Shown here in pieces: positions 9,561 to 20,934 of a stretch of 64,000 nt of DNA. The stretch lies in the NCBI RefSeq assembly GCF_040183065.1, contig NC_091120.1, positions 190,609,627 to 190,673,626 of the forward strand, in the 5' to 3' direction. The notes beneath the pieces were generated by a model. The model ran no database searches. It was given only the letters and a program-made list of their open reading frames with translations, and was not told the DNA's origin. This DNA is from Periplaneta americana. Taxonomy: Eukaryota; Arthropoda; Insecta; Blattodea; Blattidae. Both the position numbers and the translations under genes were made by a program. Each line of letters opens with the position of its first letter. The stretch's first letter is position 1.

Positions 9561-10498
9561 GGCGTTGTCTTCTTTGCACTAATTTCGTCTCTATTCCGGT
9601 GCCGTCATTTTGGAAAGCATCACAACAGCTGTTGCCTGATAAATTTTTAGATCGTCCTCTTTTCTGGTTTATTTTTAGTGATCTTGTTATTTTTTCGACA
9701 TTTGTTGTTCGTTCTTTTATCCTACTCTGTTTAATTCCTTTTTTTTCTTTGTTTCTTTTTGTCTTTGTTAGTTTTTTGTTTAATTCTTTGGCAGTTTTTT
9801 TCTGTGAAGGTTTCTATCGCCTTTTCATCTTTACGCAGTTTCATCCCTAGACACTATGCAGGTACGGGAGTCAGTTGAGTTTATTTACCTTTCTTTTAAC
9901 ATTCAGATTTTCTTGTTATACTATTTACAAAGTAACTAAAGCTACTAAGACAAACACACTTTGTCGTGTTCTCGAATTCTCTAGTTGTTCCTCCACATCT
10001 TTATTAAACATGCAATGACGCAGGTGAACCTTATTGTTTAGTTCTCTCAGAAATGATCCATACCATCAGGACGGTCTGTTTTGAAGTTCTTCTGGAAGTA
10101 CCGAGAAAACGTAGCTTTGAAGTCAAGCTGTGATGACGTAGGGTGCTACGTAAGCACACGCACTATGGAACCTGTTGGCCATGCTTAGCAACGCGACGCA
10201 TTTTTCATATTCATTATTTGCTGCCGTTGCTCCATATCTCAGCAACTGAATCGTGATACTTGTGACGTATCCGAAAGAGCTCTCCAGTCAGGTGGTGCTG
10301 TGCTGGTCTTGAACTCTGGAACTTGTATCTAAGACGCAGCACTTTTTTGTTTCATTATGTAATTCAGTTCGGTGTGAACTTCACATTACAGAGTCAACAG
10401 AAATATTTTCGCATGTCACTGCTCAAATGTGTAGCATACTCTTCATCAACTACAATAATTCACAGATTTCTACTACACTATTAGTGGTGAAATTCATT
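9561..10498. other. Unassigned sequence
   Basis: Mixed-composition spacer between the CT tract and a TIR element. No coding frame or repeat partner recognised. Confidence 0.5.
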
Positions 10499-10499
10499 A

Positions 10500-10885
10500 T
10501 ACAGGGTTAGTTAAAAGTCCCGCACCACCTAAATAACTTTTGAAGCATACGGTTCAGTGATATGAAACTTGGTATGTGAGGATAACCATATGCTAAGAAC
10601 TCAATAATGGTATTACCGAGTTTTTTCTACTTCCGGTTTAACAGGAAGTAACTCCAACTCTCTTATTTTAAATGGAACACCCAATATATATTTTTATTTT
10701 TGCACAGCACAATGTCAATACGGCGGTTGCTGTCGTCTGCGATACATCGAACTTTTCTGTTGATTTTCGAGTTCATTTTTTTTTCTGGTTATTATATGCT
10801 TATTTAAGTTGTGTTAACTCTCTCTAGTGATTTTATATTTTATTTTATCCGTGTTAGCATTTATTTTATTATTGTAAATATTTTT

Positions 10886-10936
<51 letters not shown>

Positions 10937-10983
10937 AATTAATTTGTATTATTATCTTTGTATCATCTCCGTGACGGATATTC

Positions 10984-11041
<58 letters not shown>

Positions 11042-12050
11042 TCTAACATCAACATTATTATTTGATCCCTGTAAAATTTATGTAGACTACTGGACTGTAC
11101 CCGAGCACGAGCATATGCTTATTTCGGGTCTATATTCATATGTATAATTTCAAATGTAAATTGTGAATAAATTTGAATTAGAAAAAAAAAAAAAAGAATA
11201 CAGCTCATTAAGAGCTTTTCAAAAAGTACCCGCACTTGATACGTCTGTACAAATTCAGTGTTGCTAAGTCAAGAAAACAGAAAAGTGTATCGAATATTAA
11301 AATAATAAATGCACCACCTAAATAACTTTTGAAGCATACGGTTCAGTGACATGAAACTTGGTATGTGAGGATAATCATATGCTAAGAACTCAATAATGGT
11401 ATTACCGAGTTTTTTTCTACTTCCGGTTTAACAGGAAGTAACTCCAACTCTCTTATTTTAAATGGAACACCCAATATATATATTTTTTATTTTTGAATAA
11501 AGCTCATTAAGAGCTTTTCAAAAAGTACGCACACTTGATACTTCTGTACAAATTCAGTGTTGCTAAATAAAAATGGTAGTGGTGCAAGATATTACTAAAG
11601 CCTGGTTAAATCATTCCTTAAATGATTTCTATGATCGAGTGACACATTGTAAAGCAGCTGAGGACTACCAATTTGAACCCATAATTTAGAAGGTGAGCTA
11701 GCTTTGTTTTGTTCTTGTTAAGGAAGAAGTATTTTATTATTTTATATTCGATACACTTTTCTATTTTCTTGACTTAGCAACACTGAATTTGTACAGAAGT
11801 ATGGAGTATCGTACTTTTTGAAAAGCTCTTAATGAGCACTATTCAAAAATTAAAAAAAAAAATGTATTGGGTGTTCCATTTAAAATAAGAGAGTGGAGTT
11901 ACTTCCGGTTAAACCGGAAGTAGAAGAAACTCGGTAATACCATTATTGAGTTCTCAGTATATGGTTATCCTCACATATCAAGTTTCATGTCACTGAACCA
12001 CATGCTTCAAAAGTTATTTAGGTGGTGCGGGACTTTTAAGTAACCCTGTA
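10500..12050. mobile_element. Long-TIR DNA element (TA target)
   Basis: The ends are TACAGGGTTAGTTAAAAGTC and its inverted counterpart GACTTTTAAGTAACCCTGTA, flanked by TA on both sides (10498-10499, 12051-12052). The arms stay inverted for about 300 bp (ACCTAAATAACTTTTGAAGC ... GCTTCAAAAGTTATTTAGGT). The left arm is present twice: once interrupted by a retroposon (10500-10701 plus 11196-11300) and again intact at 11310-11560. The TA duplication suggests a Tc1/mariner-like mobiliser. No transposase is present. Confidence 0.8.
10702..11195 (+). mobile_element. Poly(A) retroposon, family R-polyA
   Basis: It starts at GCACAGCACAATGTCAATACGG and ends at GTGAATAAATTTGAATTAG plus about 14 A. Two internal (ATT)n tracts (10886-10933, 10985-11041) split it. 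It interrupts the left arm of the surrounding TIR element, as shown by comparison with the uninterrupted arm at 11310-11560. A second copy in reverse orientation is at 19292-19649. The AATAAA near the tail suggests a LINE 3' end or processed retrocopy; no reading frame is recognised. Confidence 0.75.
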
Positions 12051-12187
12051 TAGACTGAAGTATAGCAAAACAAAATTATACACCACTAAAAGGTTGCCGA
12101 GCTATTCACACCGAAAAACTCCAGAATGCCTTCTGATTAATTTATATACTTTTTTACTTGGTTATTTAACGACGCTGTATCAACTAC

Positions 12188-12407
12188 TGGCGCGTCCTCA
12201 AGTTGCGGATAGAGGAGGGGATTTCAGATATGGAGGGTAGCTGGGAATATATTGAATAAGCAGTCGCGGACAGCCGATAAGGGGTGGTCCTCCAGCTTGG
12301 GGGTTGGGCGAAGGGCTATCAACCCATCACCGTAAAAAACAGCTTGTTGCAAAACTCCAACATAAGCCTCGGAATGTGACTGATTCTTTGGCGAGACCAC
12401 AGCAAAG
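12188..12407 (+). mobile_element. Possible RTE-A 5' unit fused to a 3' ORF fragment
   Basis: A 220-bp non-coding unit runs from GCGCGTCCTCAAGTTGCGG to GGCGAGACCACAGCAAA. It recurs at 17358-17570, and in both places it is joined directly to the RTE-A 3' coding end, at different points. The simplest reading is that this is the RTE-A 5' UTR retained in internally deleted copies. A separate repeat that repeatedly partners RTE-A cannot be excluded. Confidence 0.6.
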
Positions 12408-12715
12408 GAATAGAGGTTAAGAGTGTTCGAGAATAAGGTGCGTAGGAAAAGATATGGGGCTAAGAGGTATGAAGTTACAGGAGACTGGAGAAAGTTACAC
12501 AACTCAGAACTGCACGCATTGTATTCTTTACCTAAATGCAGACGTTTGAGATGGGGTAGAGGATGTAGCAGGTATGGGTGAAACTAGAAATGCATATAAA
12601 GTGTTAGTTGGAAGACCTGAGGGGAAAAGACCTTTGGGAACGCCAAGGGGAGGAAATATAAAAATGGATATGAGGTAGGTGGGATATGATGGTAGGGACT
12701 GGATTCATCTCGCTC
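12408..12715 (+). mobile_element. RTE-A 3' fragment, degraded
   Basis: It begins at the ..[12 protein letters not shown] coding segment and runs through the [24 protein letters not shown] and WIHLAH segments with several frameshifts and in-frame stops (the WEDNIKMDL block is damaged, and a TAG follows MDMR). It is more diverged than the other copies, so it is probably one of the older RTE-A insertions. Confidence 0.75.
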
Positions 12716-12965
12716 ACCCTTCCATTCTTCTCCATATCCATATTTCAAATGCTTCTATTCGCTACTCTTCACTTCGTCGTAATGTCCACGTTTCTGTCTC
12801 ATACAATGCCACACTCCATACAAAGCGCTTCACTAGTCTCTTGCTTAGTTCTTTTTCCAGAGGTCCGCAGAAGATGCTCCTTTTTCTATTAAAAGCTTCC
12901 TTGGCCATTGCTATCCTCATTTTGACTTCCTGACAGTAGCTTATGTTACTGTTTATAATACACCC
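12716..12965 (-). mobile_element. RTE-B LINE fragment
   Basis: The minus strand encodes SYCQEVKMRIAMAKEAFNRK, then LVKRFVWSVALY and ETWTLRRSEE, a stop, and RIEAFEIWIWRRM. This order (E element, Y..ETWT.RR.E..RIEAFE.W.WRRM) is the post-RT region of a second RTE-like family, distinct from RTE-A ([19 protein letters not shown]). A related copy lies at 62817-63110. Confidence 0.65.
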
Positions 12966-13552
12966 CAAGTTGCTAATTACATATATAACTTTAAAATTAC
13001 AGAACTCGCGATTACAAATCAGACGATTGAGCGCACAGGTCTGTAGCTGCTCTAGATGCAGAGATATTACTGAGAGAGACCACGCAACATGGTTAATTTT
13101 ATACGCAAAACTTGTGCCATAATGCTCTTAGCTCATAGTGTTCTTACAGTAAATATTTAAAACTGTGTCTTCCTTTGTTTCACCATGGATACCGGAACGG
13201 GTGCACAGAAATTTGCGGTCTTCTTAAACGAAACTGGAAATGGGCGTGGCTTTAGACACAGAGTCCGTTAAATGTGGAATATTAATGCTGGCACGAGTTC
13301 TCCAGTGAAGATGATGGGAATCTTGACATAACGATGAATGCCGCAGGCAGAACGGGGATTCATAAACACCCAGCAAGTGCTGTTACTCACTTGTTTAAAG
13401 TGGTGCACTCAGGAAGCGATTTCGGCCTTTGTTTATGTGCTTAGAGGTGACTTCATTTAACCTCCCCATTAGTTATAATCACACACGTAGATCTACTTGC
13501 TCAAGACCTTGGCTCAAGTTCACAACCGTGTCAACACTAGTCCGTAACGTCA
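12966..13552. other. Unassigned sequence
   Basis: No gene or repeat partner recognised. Confidence 0.45.

Positions 13553-13611
<59 letters not shown>
13553..13611 (+). repeat. (ATT)n microsatellite
   Basis: About 19 perfect units. Confidence 0.95.
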
Positions 13612-13612
<1 letters not shown>

Positions 13613-14485
13613 CAAGCTGCGGATTTTTAGGCACTAAAACAGTTCAAACAGGCAGGCAAAATAGGCATTCAAAATTCTAAAATAGGCATTTAAAAAGGCA
13701 CTAACAAATTTCTAATTCTTAATGGCTAACACGACCATAGCTAGCATTATACACTAGTTTCTATAGGAATGTCATTATGGCAATGAATAATAATTAATAT
13801 TCGTCCAAATGTTGTAATGAGAACTGATGTCTATTATCTATAAGAATGTTCTTAAATTAGGAGAAACTCCCTTCCAGTTCACATGAAGTGATGGGGCAAT
13901 ACTTCAGGGATCCAATCCCAGCTGGGGACCAAACCAGTGGCAACGCATTACCGTCAATGTATTTCCCAATCAGTGCTTCTGATGACTTTTGCTTTGGCAT
14001 ATCTCCACGGTATACTTCACGTATTACAGCAGAAAACTCAACTCCATACTCAATTCACAAACTCACAAAACGGATACACAGTTTAAAACAACTACCCTAG
14101 TCAACTACCACAATGATTCATGCGGATTTCGAAATACATTTTTTCTTATTGGTTGATTTTAAATTATTCGATTTTTCCGCGCTCTGGTGGCAGTAAAACG
14201 TAACACACAGAATTATCGATAGTTCTATATCACTTCCATCTGCTAGATAAAAAAGAAACAAATTACAGATTTAAAAAATATCGATAGAATGGTCAGTAAA
14301 TTCAAGTATAATATATAATACGGATATTTAGGCAATTTTTAGGCATTTACTAGTGAAATAGGCAATTATAGGCACTATAGAATTCGCATATAATACTCAC
14401 AATGTCTTAAAATGGATATGTAACCTAAAATCTTCCGCCTTCAGGTTAAGGATTAAAAGAGTCATATAGGCATAAATCCGCAGCA
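13612..14485. other. Unassigned; AGGCA-rich ends
   Basis: Clusters of AGGCATT / AGGCACTA occur at 13630-13705 and again at 14325-14375. They may mark the ends of one non-autonomous element, but I could not define TIRs or a TSD. No coding frame. Confidence 0.35.
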
Positions 14486-14486
14486 T

Positions 14487-14494
14487 AATTATTA

Positions 14495-14541
<47 letters not shown>
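14487..14541 (+). repeat. (ATT)n microsatellite
   Basis: About 17 units with one TTG interruption. Confidence 0.95.
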
Positions 14542-14668
14542 TCAGTACATGGCATTGTCACTTTTACCCTCACTAGTGATATCTGGTATTTTTTGGCAAC
14601 ACTGAAAAGACTGCCAATTAGCCGTTTAGGAACTAGGTACACTTAAGGTGATCCCACAGTCTAGCATA

Positions 14669-14821
14669 TACAGTCACGAAGCTCAATATGTAATAAATAT
14701 GCATCCATAGATAGTTGATAACCACTAGGATCGCTACTATCGCCTCATTACAGACAATGCGAAACTACCTGCACAGTCTATTGTTCCTAGCAACCTCAAC
14801 AACTCAAGTTTCGTGACTGTA
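14669..14821. mobile_element. MITE-1, 153 bp, complete
   Basis: TIRs TACAGTCACGAAGCT / AGTTTCGTGACTGTA with flanking TA on both sides (14667-14668, 14822-14823). The inverted copy at 25299-27131 is the same element split by a LINE. Once the LINE and one TSD are removed, that copy is 154 bp. Non-coding, likely mobilised by a TA-specific transposase. Confidence 0.85.
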
Positions 14822-14825
14822 TATA

Positions 14826-15243
14826 CTATAGTCCCGTCGCTCTAATTTCCGGCAGCCAATCACGTTGCAGGTCGGCTACATTTAAACGTGTGCGTCTTGT
14901 GATTCGCTGATGAAGACATTATGCATTTCCTAAGGCTCGATAAATACTTAATATAATCGCCCGCCATTTTGGCTCTTTCGTTGGCGTTCGCAGAAAGCAT
15001 ACGAGGACGTTATTTGCCGCACAAATTTTTGCTGAATTACAGTGCGTTTGATTTATTATTATAGGAACTGCGACATGATAATGTTTAACGGTACGGCAAA
15101 TAGATTCCTCGTCTGGAAGCTCCGCAACGAAAGAACAAAAATGGCGTACGATACTACCTACATAGACTTTATAGAGCCTCCACTTCCTAGGACGTAAGCA
15201 AAGAGGAGGAGTCAAGCCGGGAATAACAGCGTCGCGACTATAG
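14826..15243. mobile_element. MITE-2, about 418 bp
   Basis: Ends are CTATAGTCCCGTCGCTCTAA and, inverted, CTATAGTCGCGACGCTGTTA; the inverted match extends to a shared CCGGC. A second copy in the same orientation is at 35750-36166, about 90% identical by eye. It starts only a few bases after MITE-1. The 117-codon minus-strand frame across it is not kept open in the second copy, so I do not call a gene. Confidence 0.85.
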
Positions 15244-16366
15244 GCTGTCGTGATCCTCACTATACTTACCATTCATTGTTTTATATCTGGGTTAGTTGAA
15301 TGTCTACTTCGCTGAATCTATAATACTGTATAATATTTTACAGCCTAAATTACTACAATTACTTAACTTGCTACAACATTTTATTTTCTATAGGTAATAC
15401 ATTATATAGGCACGTATAATATTGTTGTTGATCTTTGAAAGCCATTACTATTACAGAAACATACAAAGAACTAAATCTTATTCCTCCCTCGATATCACAA
15501 TTATTAAAGACGTACCTGAAGCCTTCCTAATGTCTTCGTGCGTAAGAGTCCTGATAGCTTGGATGTAAAACCGCGCTTCCTGATTACCTTCTTCCTCAGA
15601 CTCGCCATTGTAAATACAAGCTCTGTACAAAGACAATCGAACAATTCATCATCACTTACATTAACCTAACCTCAGTGCAGTAGGATGTCCTTAAACATTT
15701 CCGTGTCAATGTTTGGTCGGACACGATGACGTTCTTAATTGACTGTTGACGTCACTAGTAACCCCGTGCCACAGTCGGAAGTGACCTCACCACGGAGCAC
15801 TGCATTGTTCATTATAACAGCTCGGACACAGCGTTAATTAAAGGATGGCCACTGCAGAGTGACTCAGAGTCACGATAGACTTGTCAGGAGACTCACTGAA
15901 ACGTGATTTCATCTCCCGTGTCGATTCAGGAATCACGCGATGTTTTTATTATTGTTATTTTTTTATTTCGAGGAATTAGTCGCAAAAACTATATTAAAGA
16001 GAGGTCATATTTTCTACAAATGTGATGCATTGTGGGTAGTGCAGTTTTATATTATAACTAGGACTCGGGATAGTTATGCCTTTAAACGTACGAAATATGT
16101 AGGCCTACCAATTATGCGATTTAAAAGAAGGATATACGTATGCACTAACAGCCTAGAAACCTTCCGAAAACGATGAAATAATTAAAAAATTGGAATTAGG
16201 CTATATTCTTCATCATCCATTACTTCTGTCATTGAAGCTCAACGGATTCCTGATTGTTGCCAACTTAAACATCGGGCTAACAATTTATTATTATCTACAG
16301 TATATGTATGTGTATGTATTTATTCACACTGCAAATGGGTATATGCCTGGTGGCAGTGGTAACTAA
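15244..16366. other. Unassigned sequence
   Basis: AT-rich, no repeat partner. A 78-codon frame at 15940-16176 has no motif. Confidence 0.45.
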
Positions 16367-16380
16367 TTACACTCAATAAT

Positions 16381-16524
16381 ACCTACTTACTTACTGGCTT
16401 TTAAAGAACCCGGAGGTTCATTGCCACCCTCACATAAGCCCGTCATTGGTCTCTATCCTGAGCAAGATTAATCCATTCTCTATCATCATATCCCACCTCC
16501 CTCAAATGCATTTTAATATTATCT
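16381..16524 (-). mobile_element. RTE-A, 144-bp 5'-truncated insertion with TSD
   Basis: Only the last 130 bp of the RTE-A ORF and the (CTTA)n tail were inserted. A perfect 14-bp TSD, TTACACTCAATAAT, flanks it (16367-16380 and 16525-16538). This is a direct trace of target-primed reverse transcription that aborted early. Confidence 0.95.
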
Positions 16525-16698
16525 TTACACTCAATAATGACAATCAATAATAAACACAACTAATAAAAAACAATAATAATTAAGTTTAGAATTTAGAATT
16601 AGCCACGAAATCCCATGAAGGGCAAGGGCCTCCTGACTACGCAGGGTGGCTTGTCAAACAGTTCCCGGTTAGCCACTCCGGGAATGATGGTCACTTAT

Positions 16699-16704
<6 letters not shown>

Positions 16705-16768
<64 letters not shown>
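16705..16768 (+). repeat. (TAA)n microsatellite
   Basis: About 21 units with one TAG interruption. It follows non-coding sequence (16540-16700) that may be a LINE 3' end. Confidence 0.95.
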
Positions 16769-16772
<4 letters not shown>

Positions 16773-17275
16773 ATCCTAAATTAAATGAAGCACGATCACT
16801 TAAAATAACATTTAAAGTAAATCTAATTTGTATCTTAACCCTAAGTTCATACCTGCACAAGTACCTTTCGGCACTACACTTATTTCGCTGTCAACTCACT
16901 CACTGCACTGATTCTATCCTGATTTCACTAATACTTCAAAACCATTTCACTGTTCAAATATTTTGCACAGCCACTATGAACTATAGAACTTCACTGATAC
17001 AAACACACTTCACTTACACAATAGACTTTACTGAAACTACACACTTCACACTTCACTGACACAACACATTTCCTCATTGATACAACACTTCAAATAATAA
17101 CATATCAATTACACCATTTAAATAGTGCTTACTAATAATTAAGTAATAAATAATATTTTTAAAACACTTTTCTGTGAAAATCGCAATGCGTGCAACTTAA
17201 CACTACAAATTTGTCCACTGTTGCTGCCTCTCTAATAATACCTCCATACGTAAACATAGTACTAATAATTACTGT

Positions 17276-17277
<2 letters not shown>
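16769..17277. other. Unassigned sequence
   Basis: A/C-rich stretch with many CACTTCACTG-like words (16870-17090), suggestive of a decayed short tandem repeat. No gene seen. Confidence 0.4.

Positions 17278-17324
<47 letters not shown>
17278..17324 (+). repeat. (ATT)n microsatellite
   Basis: About 15 perfect units. Confidence 0.95.
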
Positions 17325-17325
<1 letters not shown>

Positions 17326-17357
17326 AGCCATGTATTGTGGGTCCCTATCACCACGGC

Positions 17358-17848
17358 ATGGCGCGTCCTCAGGTTGCGGATTGAAGAGACGGCCTCCAGA
17401 TATGGAGGGTAGCTGCGAATATATTGAATAAGCAGTCGTGGACAGCCAATGAGGGATGGTCCTCCAGCTTGAGGGTTGGGCGAAGGGCTAACAACCCATC
17501 ACCGTAAAAAACAGCTTCTTACGAAACCTTCAAATAAGCCTCGGAATGGGACTGATTCTCTGGCACGACCACAGCAAAAATCCAGACGTTTGAGATGGGC
17601 AGGGCATGTAGCACGTATGGGCGAATCCAGAAATGCATATAGAATGTTAGTTGGGAGGCCGGAGGGAAAAAGACATTTGGGTAGGCCGAGACGTAGATGG
17701 GAAGATAATATTAAAATGGATTTGAGGGAGGTGGAATATGATGATAAAGACTGGATTAATCTTGTTCAGGATAGGGACCAATGGCGGGCTTATGTGAAGG
17801 CAGCAATGAACCTCCGTGTTCCTTAAAAGCCAGTAAGTAAGTATTATT
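17358..17848 (+). mobile_element. Internally deleted RTE-A (5' unit joined to 3' ORF end)
   Basis: The 213-bp unit also seen at 12188-12407 is fused at about 17571 to the RTE-A coding end from [14 protein letters not shown] to AAMNLRVP, stop, AAAAGCCAG and (TAAG)n. A 116-codon frame crosses the fusion. The junction differs from that at 12407/12408, so the two deletions arose separately. It has no endonuclease or RT and could only move in trans. Confidence 0.75.
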
Positions 17849-17875
17849 ATAATTTTGTTATTATTATTTACAAAC

Positions 17876-18179
17876 TTACTTACTTACTGGCTTTTAAGGA
17901 ACCCGCAGGTTCATTGCCGCCCTCACATAAGCCCGTCATCGGTCCCTATCCTGTGCAAGATTAATCCAGTCTCTATCATCATATCCCACCTCCCTCAAAT
18001 CCATTTTAATATTATCCTCCCATCTACGTCTCGGCCTCCCCAAAGGTATTTTTCCCTCCGGCCTTCCAACTAACACTCTATATGCATTTCTGGATTCGTC
18101 CATACGTGCTACATGCCCTGCCCATCTGAAACGTCTGGATTTAATGTTCCTAATTACGTCAGGTGAAGAATGCAATGCA
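17876..18179 (-). mobile_element. RTE-A fragment, tail-to-tail with the preceding copy
   Basis: (CTTA)n, then the minus-strand coding end ([38 protein letters not shown]). It is truncated at LHSSPDVIRN where it meets an (ATT)n tract. Only 27 bp separate its tail from the tail of the + copy at 17848, creating inverted arms of about 260 bp. Confidence 0.9.
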
Positions 18180-18220
<41 letters not shown>

Positions 18221-18222
18221 CA
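18180..18222 (+). repeat. (ATT)n microsatellite
   Basis: About 13 units ending CATCATCAG. Confidence 0.95.
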
Positions 18223-19252
18223 TCATCAGCGGCTGATAACTGGAGAACGACTACAGCGATCTTAGCCCATGTCCATAGTTGTTTTATGCACATTGTAGAA
18301 AGTAATATTCTCGTATATACGTACAGCAGAAAGCTTTCAAACTGCATGGTGTCATTGTCTTGTTTTAAAATACTTGGAAAGTGTTGTTACTTTTTTCGTT
18401 TTCTTCTTCCAGAAGTTCTCATGACAAAGTTAATCTGCAATCTAACTCGTACACGCTATGCCGCTGTGCAGATTAAGTAAAATTTGTTGCTTCTCGGTTG
18501 TTTCTGTGAACTGCTTCAAGCAACATAGCATTCACTATAGTAGGTGCGTTGTGTAGAATGCGATATGAAGAGGACAGAGCTTCCATCGTGCCGGAATGCA
18601 ATAATGTCGCTCCCAGCTGTGTAGCCTACAGTCTGCATCTGCAGTTTGACGTCATATCGGAAGCATTAATAACTCTTTATTGCAATGGTTGTTCCTAGCT
18701 GCCACATAATAATGCCTCGCTGAAGTGGCACAATCTGTTCACGATCCGACGAAAGCTTTAATACTCGCCGTCTGAATTAAAAGACATAACAGCCATTCCG
18801 GGCAACTGAGAATTCCAATGAAAAAAATTCTTTCTTTTTTTTTTTTTTTTACAAATATTTGCGTATTATTAGTGTAATACACAGATAAGGCTCTAAATTT
18901 AAATATTCTAATGTTTTATTTTCAAAAGGAAAATATTTTACAACTCTTATAGGCATTGAATCCAAGTGGTCTTGGCTGGGTAATTGGTACTGTTTTATTT
19001 CCTAAAGTTTGCAGCACTTACTCATAGAGAGATCAGCTGTTAATGTATGTTTTTCAAGGAGCTATTGTTGAAGACATATTTTGAGAGCCTGCACTGTTAA
19101 TTCCAGAGCTCCAAGATCAAGGAACTTTCTACTCTGTACTATATTCTTTCTGCCATTTATATTCAGTACTTTGGGTTAGTAACAATTATTAGCAATCTTA
19201 CAGTCCAAGTGAATATTTTGACTTAGAAATGTCACAGTTGTTTTGAAACTGG
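18223..19252. other. Unassigned sequence
   Basis: Poly-T run at 18838-18850; otherwise no gene, TIR or repeat partner recognised. Confidence 0.45.
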
Positions 19253-19291
19253 CAGGGTGCGAATTAAGATATCTTATGAGGGGGGGATTTT

Positions 19292-19649
19292 CAAATTTTT
19301 TTTTCAAATTTATTTACAATTTACATTTGAATAATGAGCATATGCTCGTGCTCGGGTACAGTCCAGTAGTCTACATAAATTTTACAGGGTTCAAATAATA
19401 ATGCTGATGATATAAATAATAGTAACAATAATAATAATAATAATAATAATAATAGTGATAAAACAAAAATATTTACAATAATAAAATAAATACTAAGACG
19501 GATAAAATAAAATATAAAACCACTAGCGAGAGTTAACACAACTTAAATAAGCATATAATAACCGGAAGAAATGCCAAACTCGAAAATCAACAGAAAAGTT
19601 CGTTGTATCGCAGACGACAGCAACCGCCGTATTGACATTGTGTTGTGCA
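19292..19649 (-). mobile_element. R-polyA retroposon, inverted copy
   Basis: Reverse complement of the 10702-11195 family: a T-rich start, TTTACAATTTACATTTGAA, GAGCATATGCTCGTGCTCGG, a TAA tract, and the 5' end at GTGTTGTGC. It lies just inside the left TIR of the hAT-like element. Confidence 0.75.
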
Positions 19650-20483
19650 TTATTGGTAGTAGGGGGGAGCTGAAAGTCTACGTAACTGCCGTTCTCTTCG
19701 AATCTTCTCGTAAAATCATGGGAAGTTAATGCTGAAAAACAAAAAGTCTACGAGTCAAACTGTTCATTATTACCAGGATAAATACAAATAATACTGAAAT
19801 ATATTAATCGAGTTTCAGTTATAGATCTCTCCTTTTGTGCAAGAGGTATCATATCAAAATATTTTATGAATGGCGGGGAAAATATAAATTTCAAAAACTT
19901 TCTAGTGACAAGATATAGTGACAAGTACAATCAAGTGTATCTGTGGCGATGCTAAGAAAATCATTTATTGGAGATATACACTGTTATTAATTAAGAAAAT
20001 GATCTATTATATTTATTACAATGTTTTATCTTATAGGGTACATGCATGAGATAAATACAATGAAAATTAGTACCATATAATACTAGTAACACTTCAAAAA
20101 ATTATAATAAAATTTTTCAAATATCATACAAACATTTTCACTTTATTTTTACACTTAAGAATGTGTAAATTGCTTAGGTCTGGATTATTTTTCAATACTG
20201 AATTGTATAGTCTTGGTCCATAATTCCTACAATAGAATCCTAGATAGAGAATACCATACATAAAATTATTATTTTCCTCATTCGATATGGCTCAACGCTT
20301 GGTCGCACTGAGTTGCTTGTCTTGCATCTTGGTTATTTTAATAATTATATCCATAAGCAGGCTTAAGATAAGATGTGTAATTCCTAAGTTATTGATTGTT
20401 GTCAGCTTGCCGGTGATGATAATACATCCATATTATTTTATTTGCTTACTTTATACTGTACTTTATAAAGTATAGTCGTATTA

Positions 20484-20934
20484 CTTGCTCACTTACTTAC
20501 TTACTTACTTACTTACTGGCTTTTAAGGAACCCGCAGGTTCATTGCCGCCCTCACATAAGCCCGCCTTTGGTCCCTATCCTGAGCAAGATTAATCCAGTC
20601 TCCACCATCATATCCCACCTCCCTCAAATCCATTTTAATATTATCTTCCCATCTACGTCTCGGTCTCCCCAAAGGTCTTTTCCCCTCTGGCCTCCCAACT
20701 AACACTCTATATGCATTTTTGGATTCGCCCATACGTGCTACCTGCCCTGCCCATCTCAAACGTCTGCATTTAATGTTCCTAATTATGTCAGGTGAAGAAT
20801 ACAATGCGTGCAGCTCTGCGTTGTGTAACTTTCTCCATTCTCCTGTAACTTCATCCCTTTTAGTCCCCAAATATTTTCCTAAGAACCTTATTCTCAAAAA
20901 CCCTCAATTTCTGTTCCTCTCTCAAAGTGAGAGT
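20484..20934 (-). mobile_element. RTE-A, 451-bp insertion with 15-bp TSD
   Basis: A long (CTTA)n tail, then an open minus-strand frame from AAMNLRVP back to the [17 protein letters not shown] segment. The target duplication AGTATAGTCGTATTA is perfect (20469-20483, 20935-20949). It inserted into the hAT-like element, so it is younger than that element. Confidence 0.95.

Noticed and set aside
9230..9850. 206-codon Ser/Phe/Leu frame
   Set aside because: Mostly translation of the CT-rich tract; low complexity only.
14919..15272. 117-codon minus-strand frame
   Set aside because: It overlaps MITE-2, and the second MITE-2 copy does not keep the frame open.
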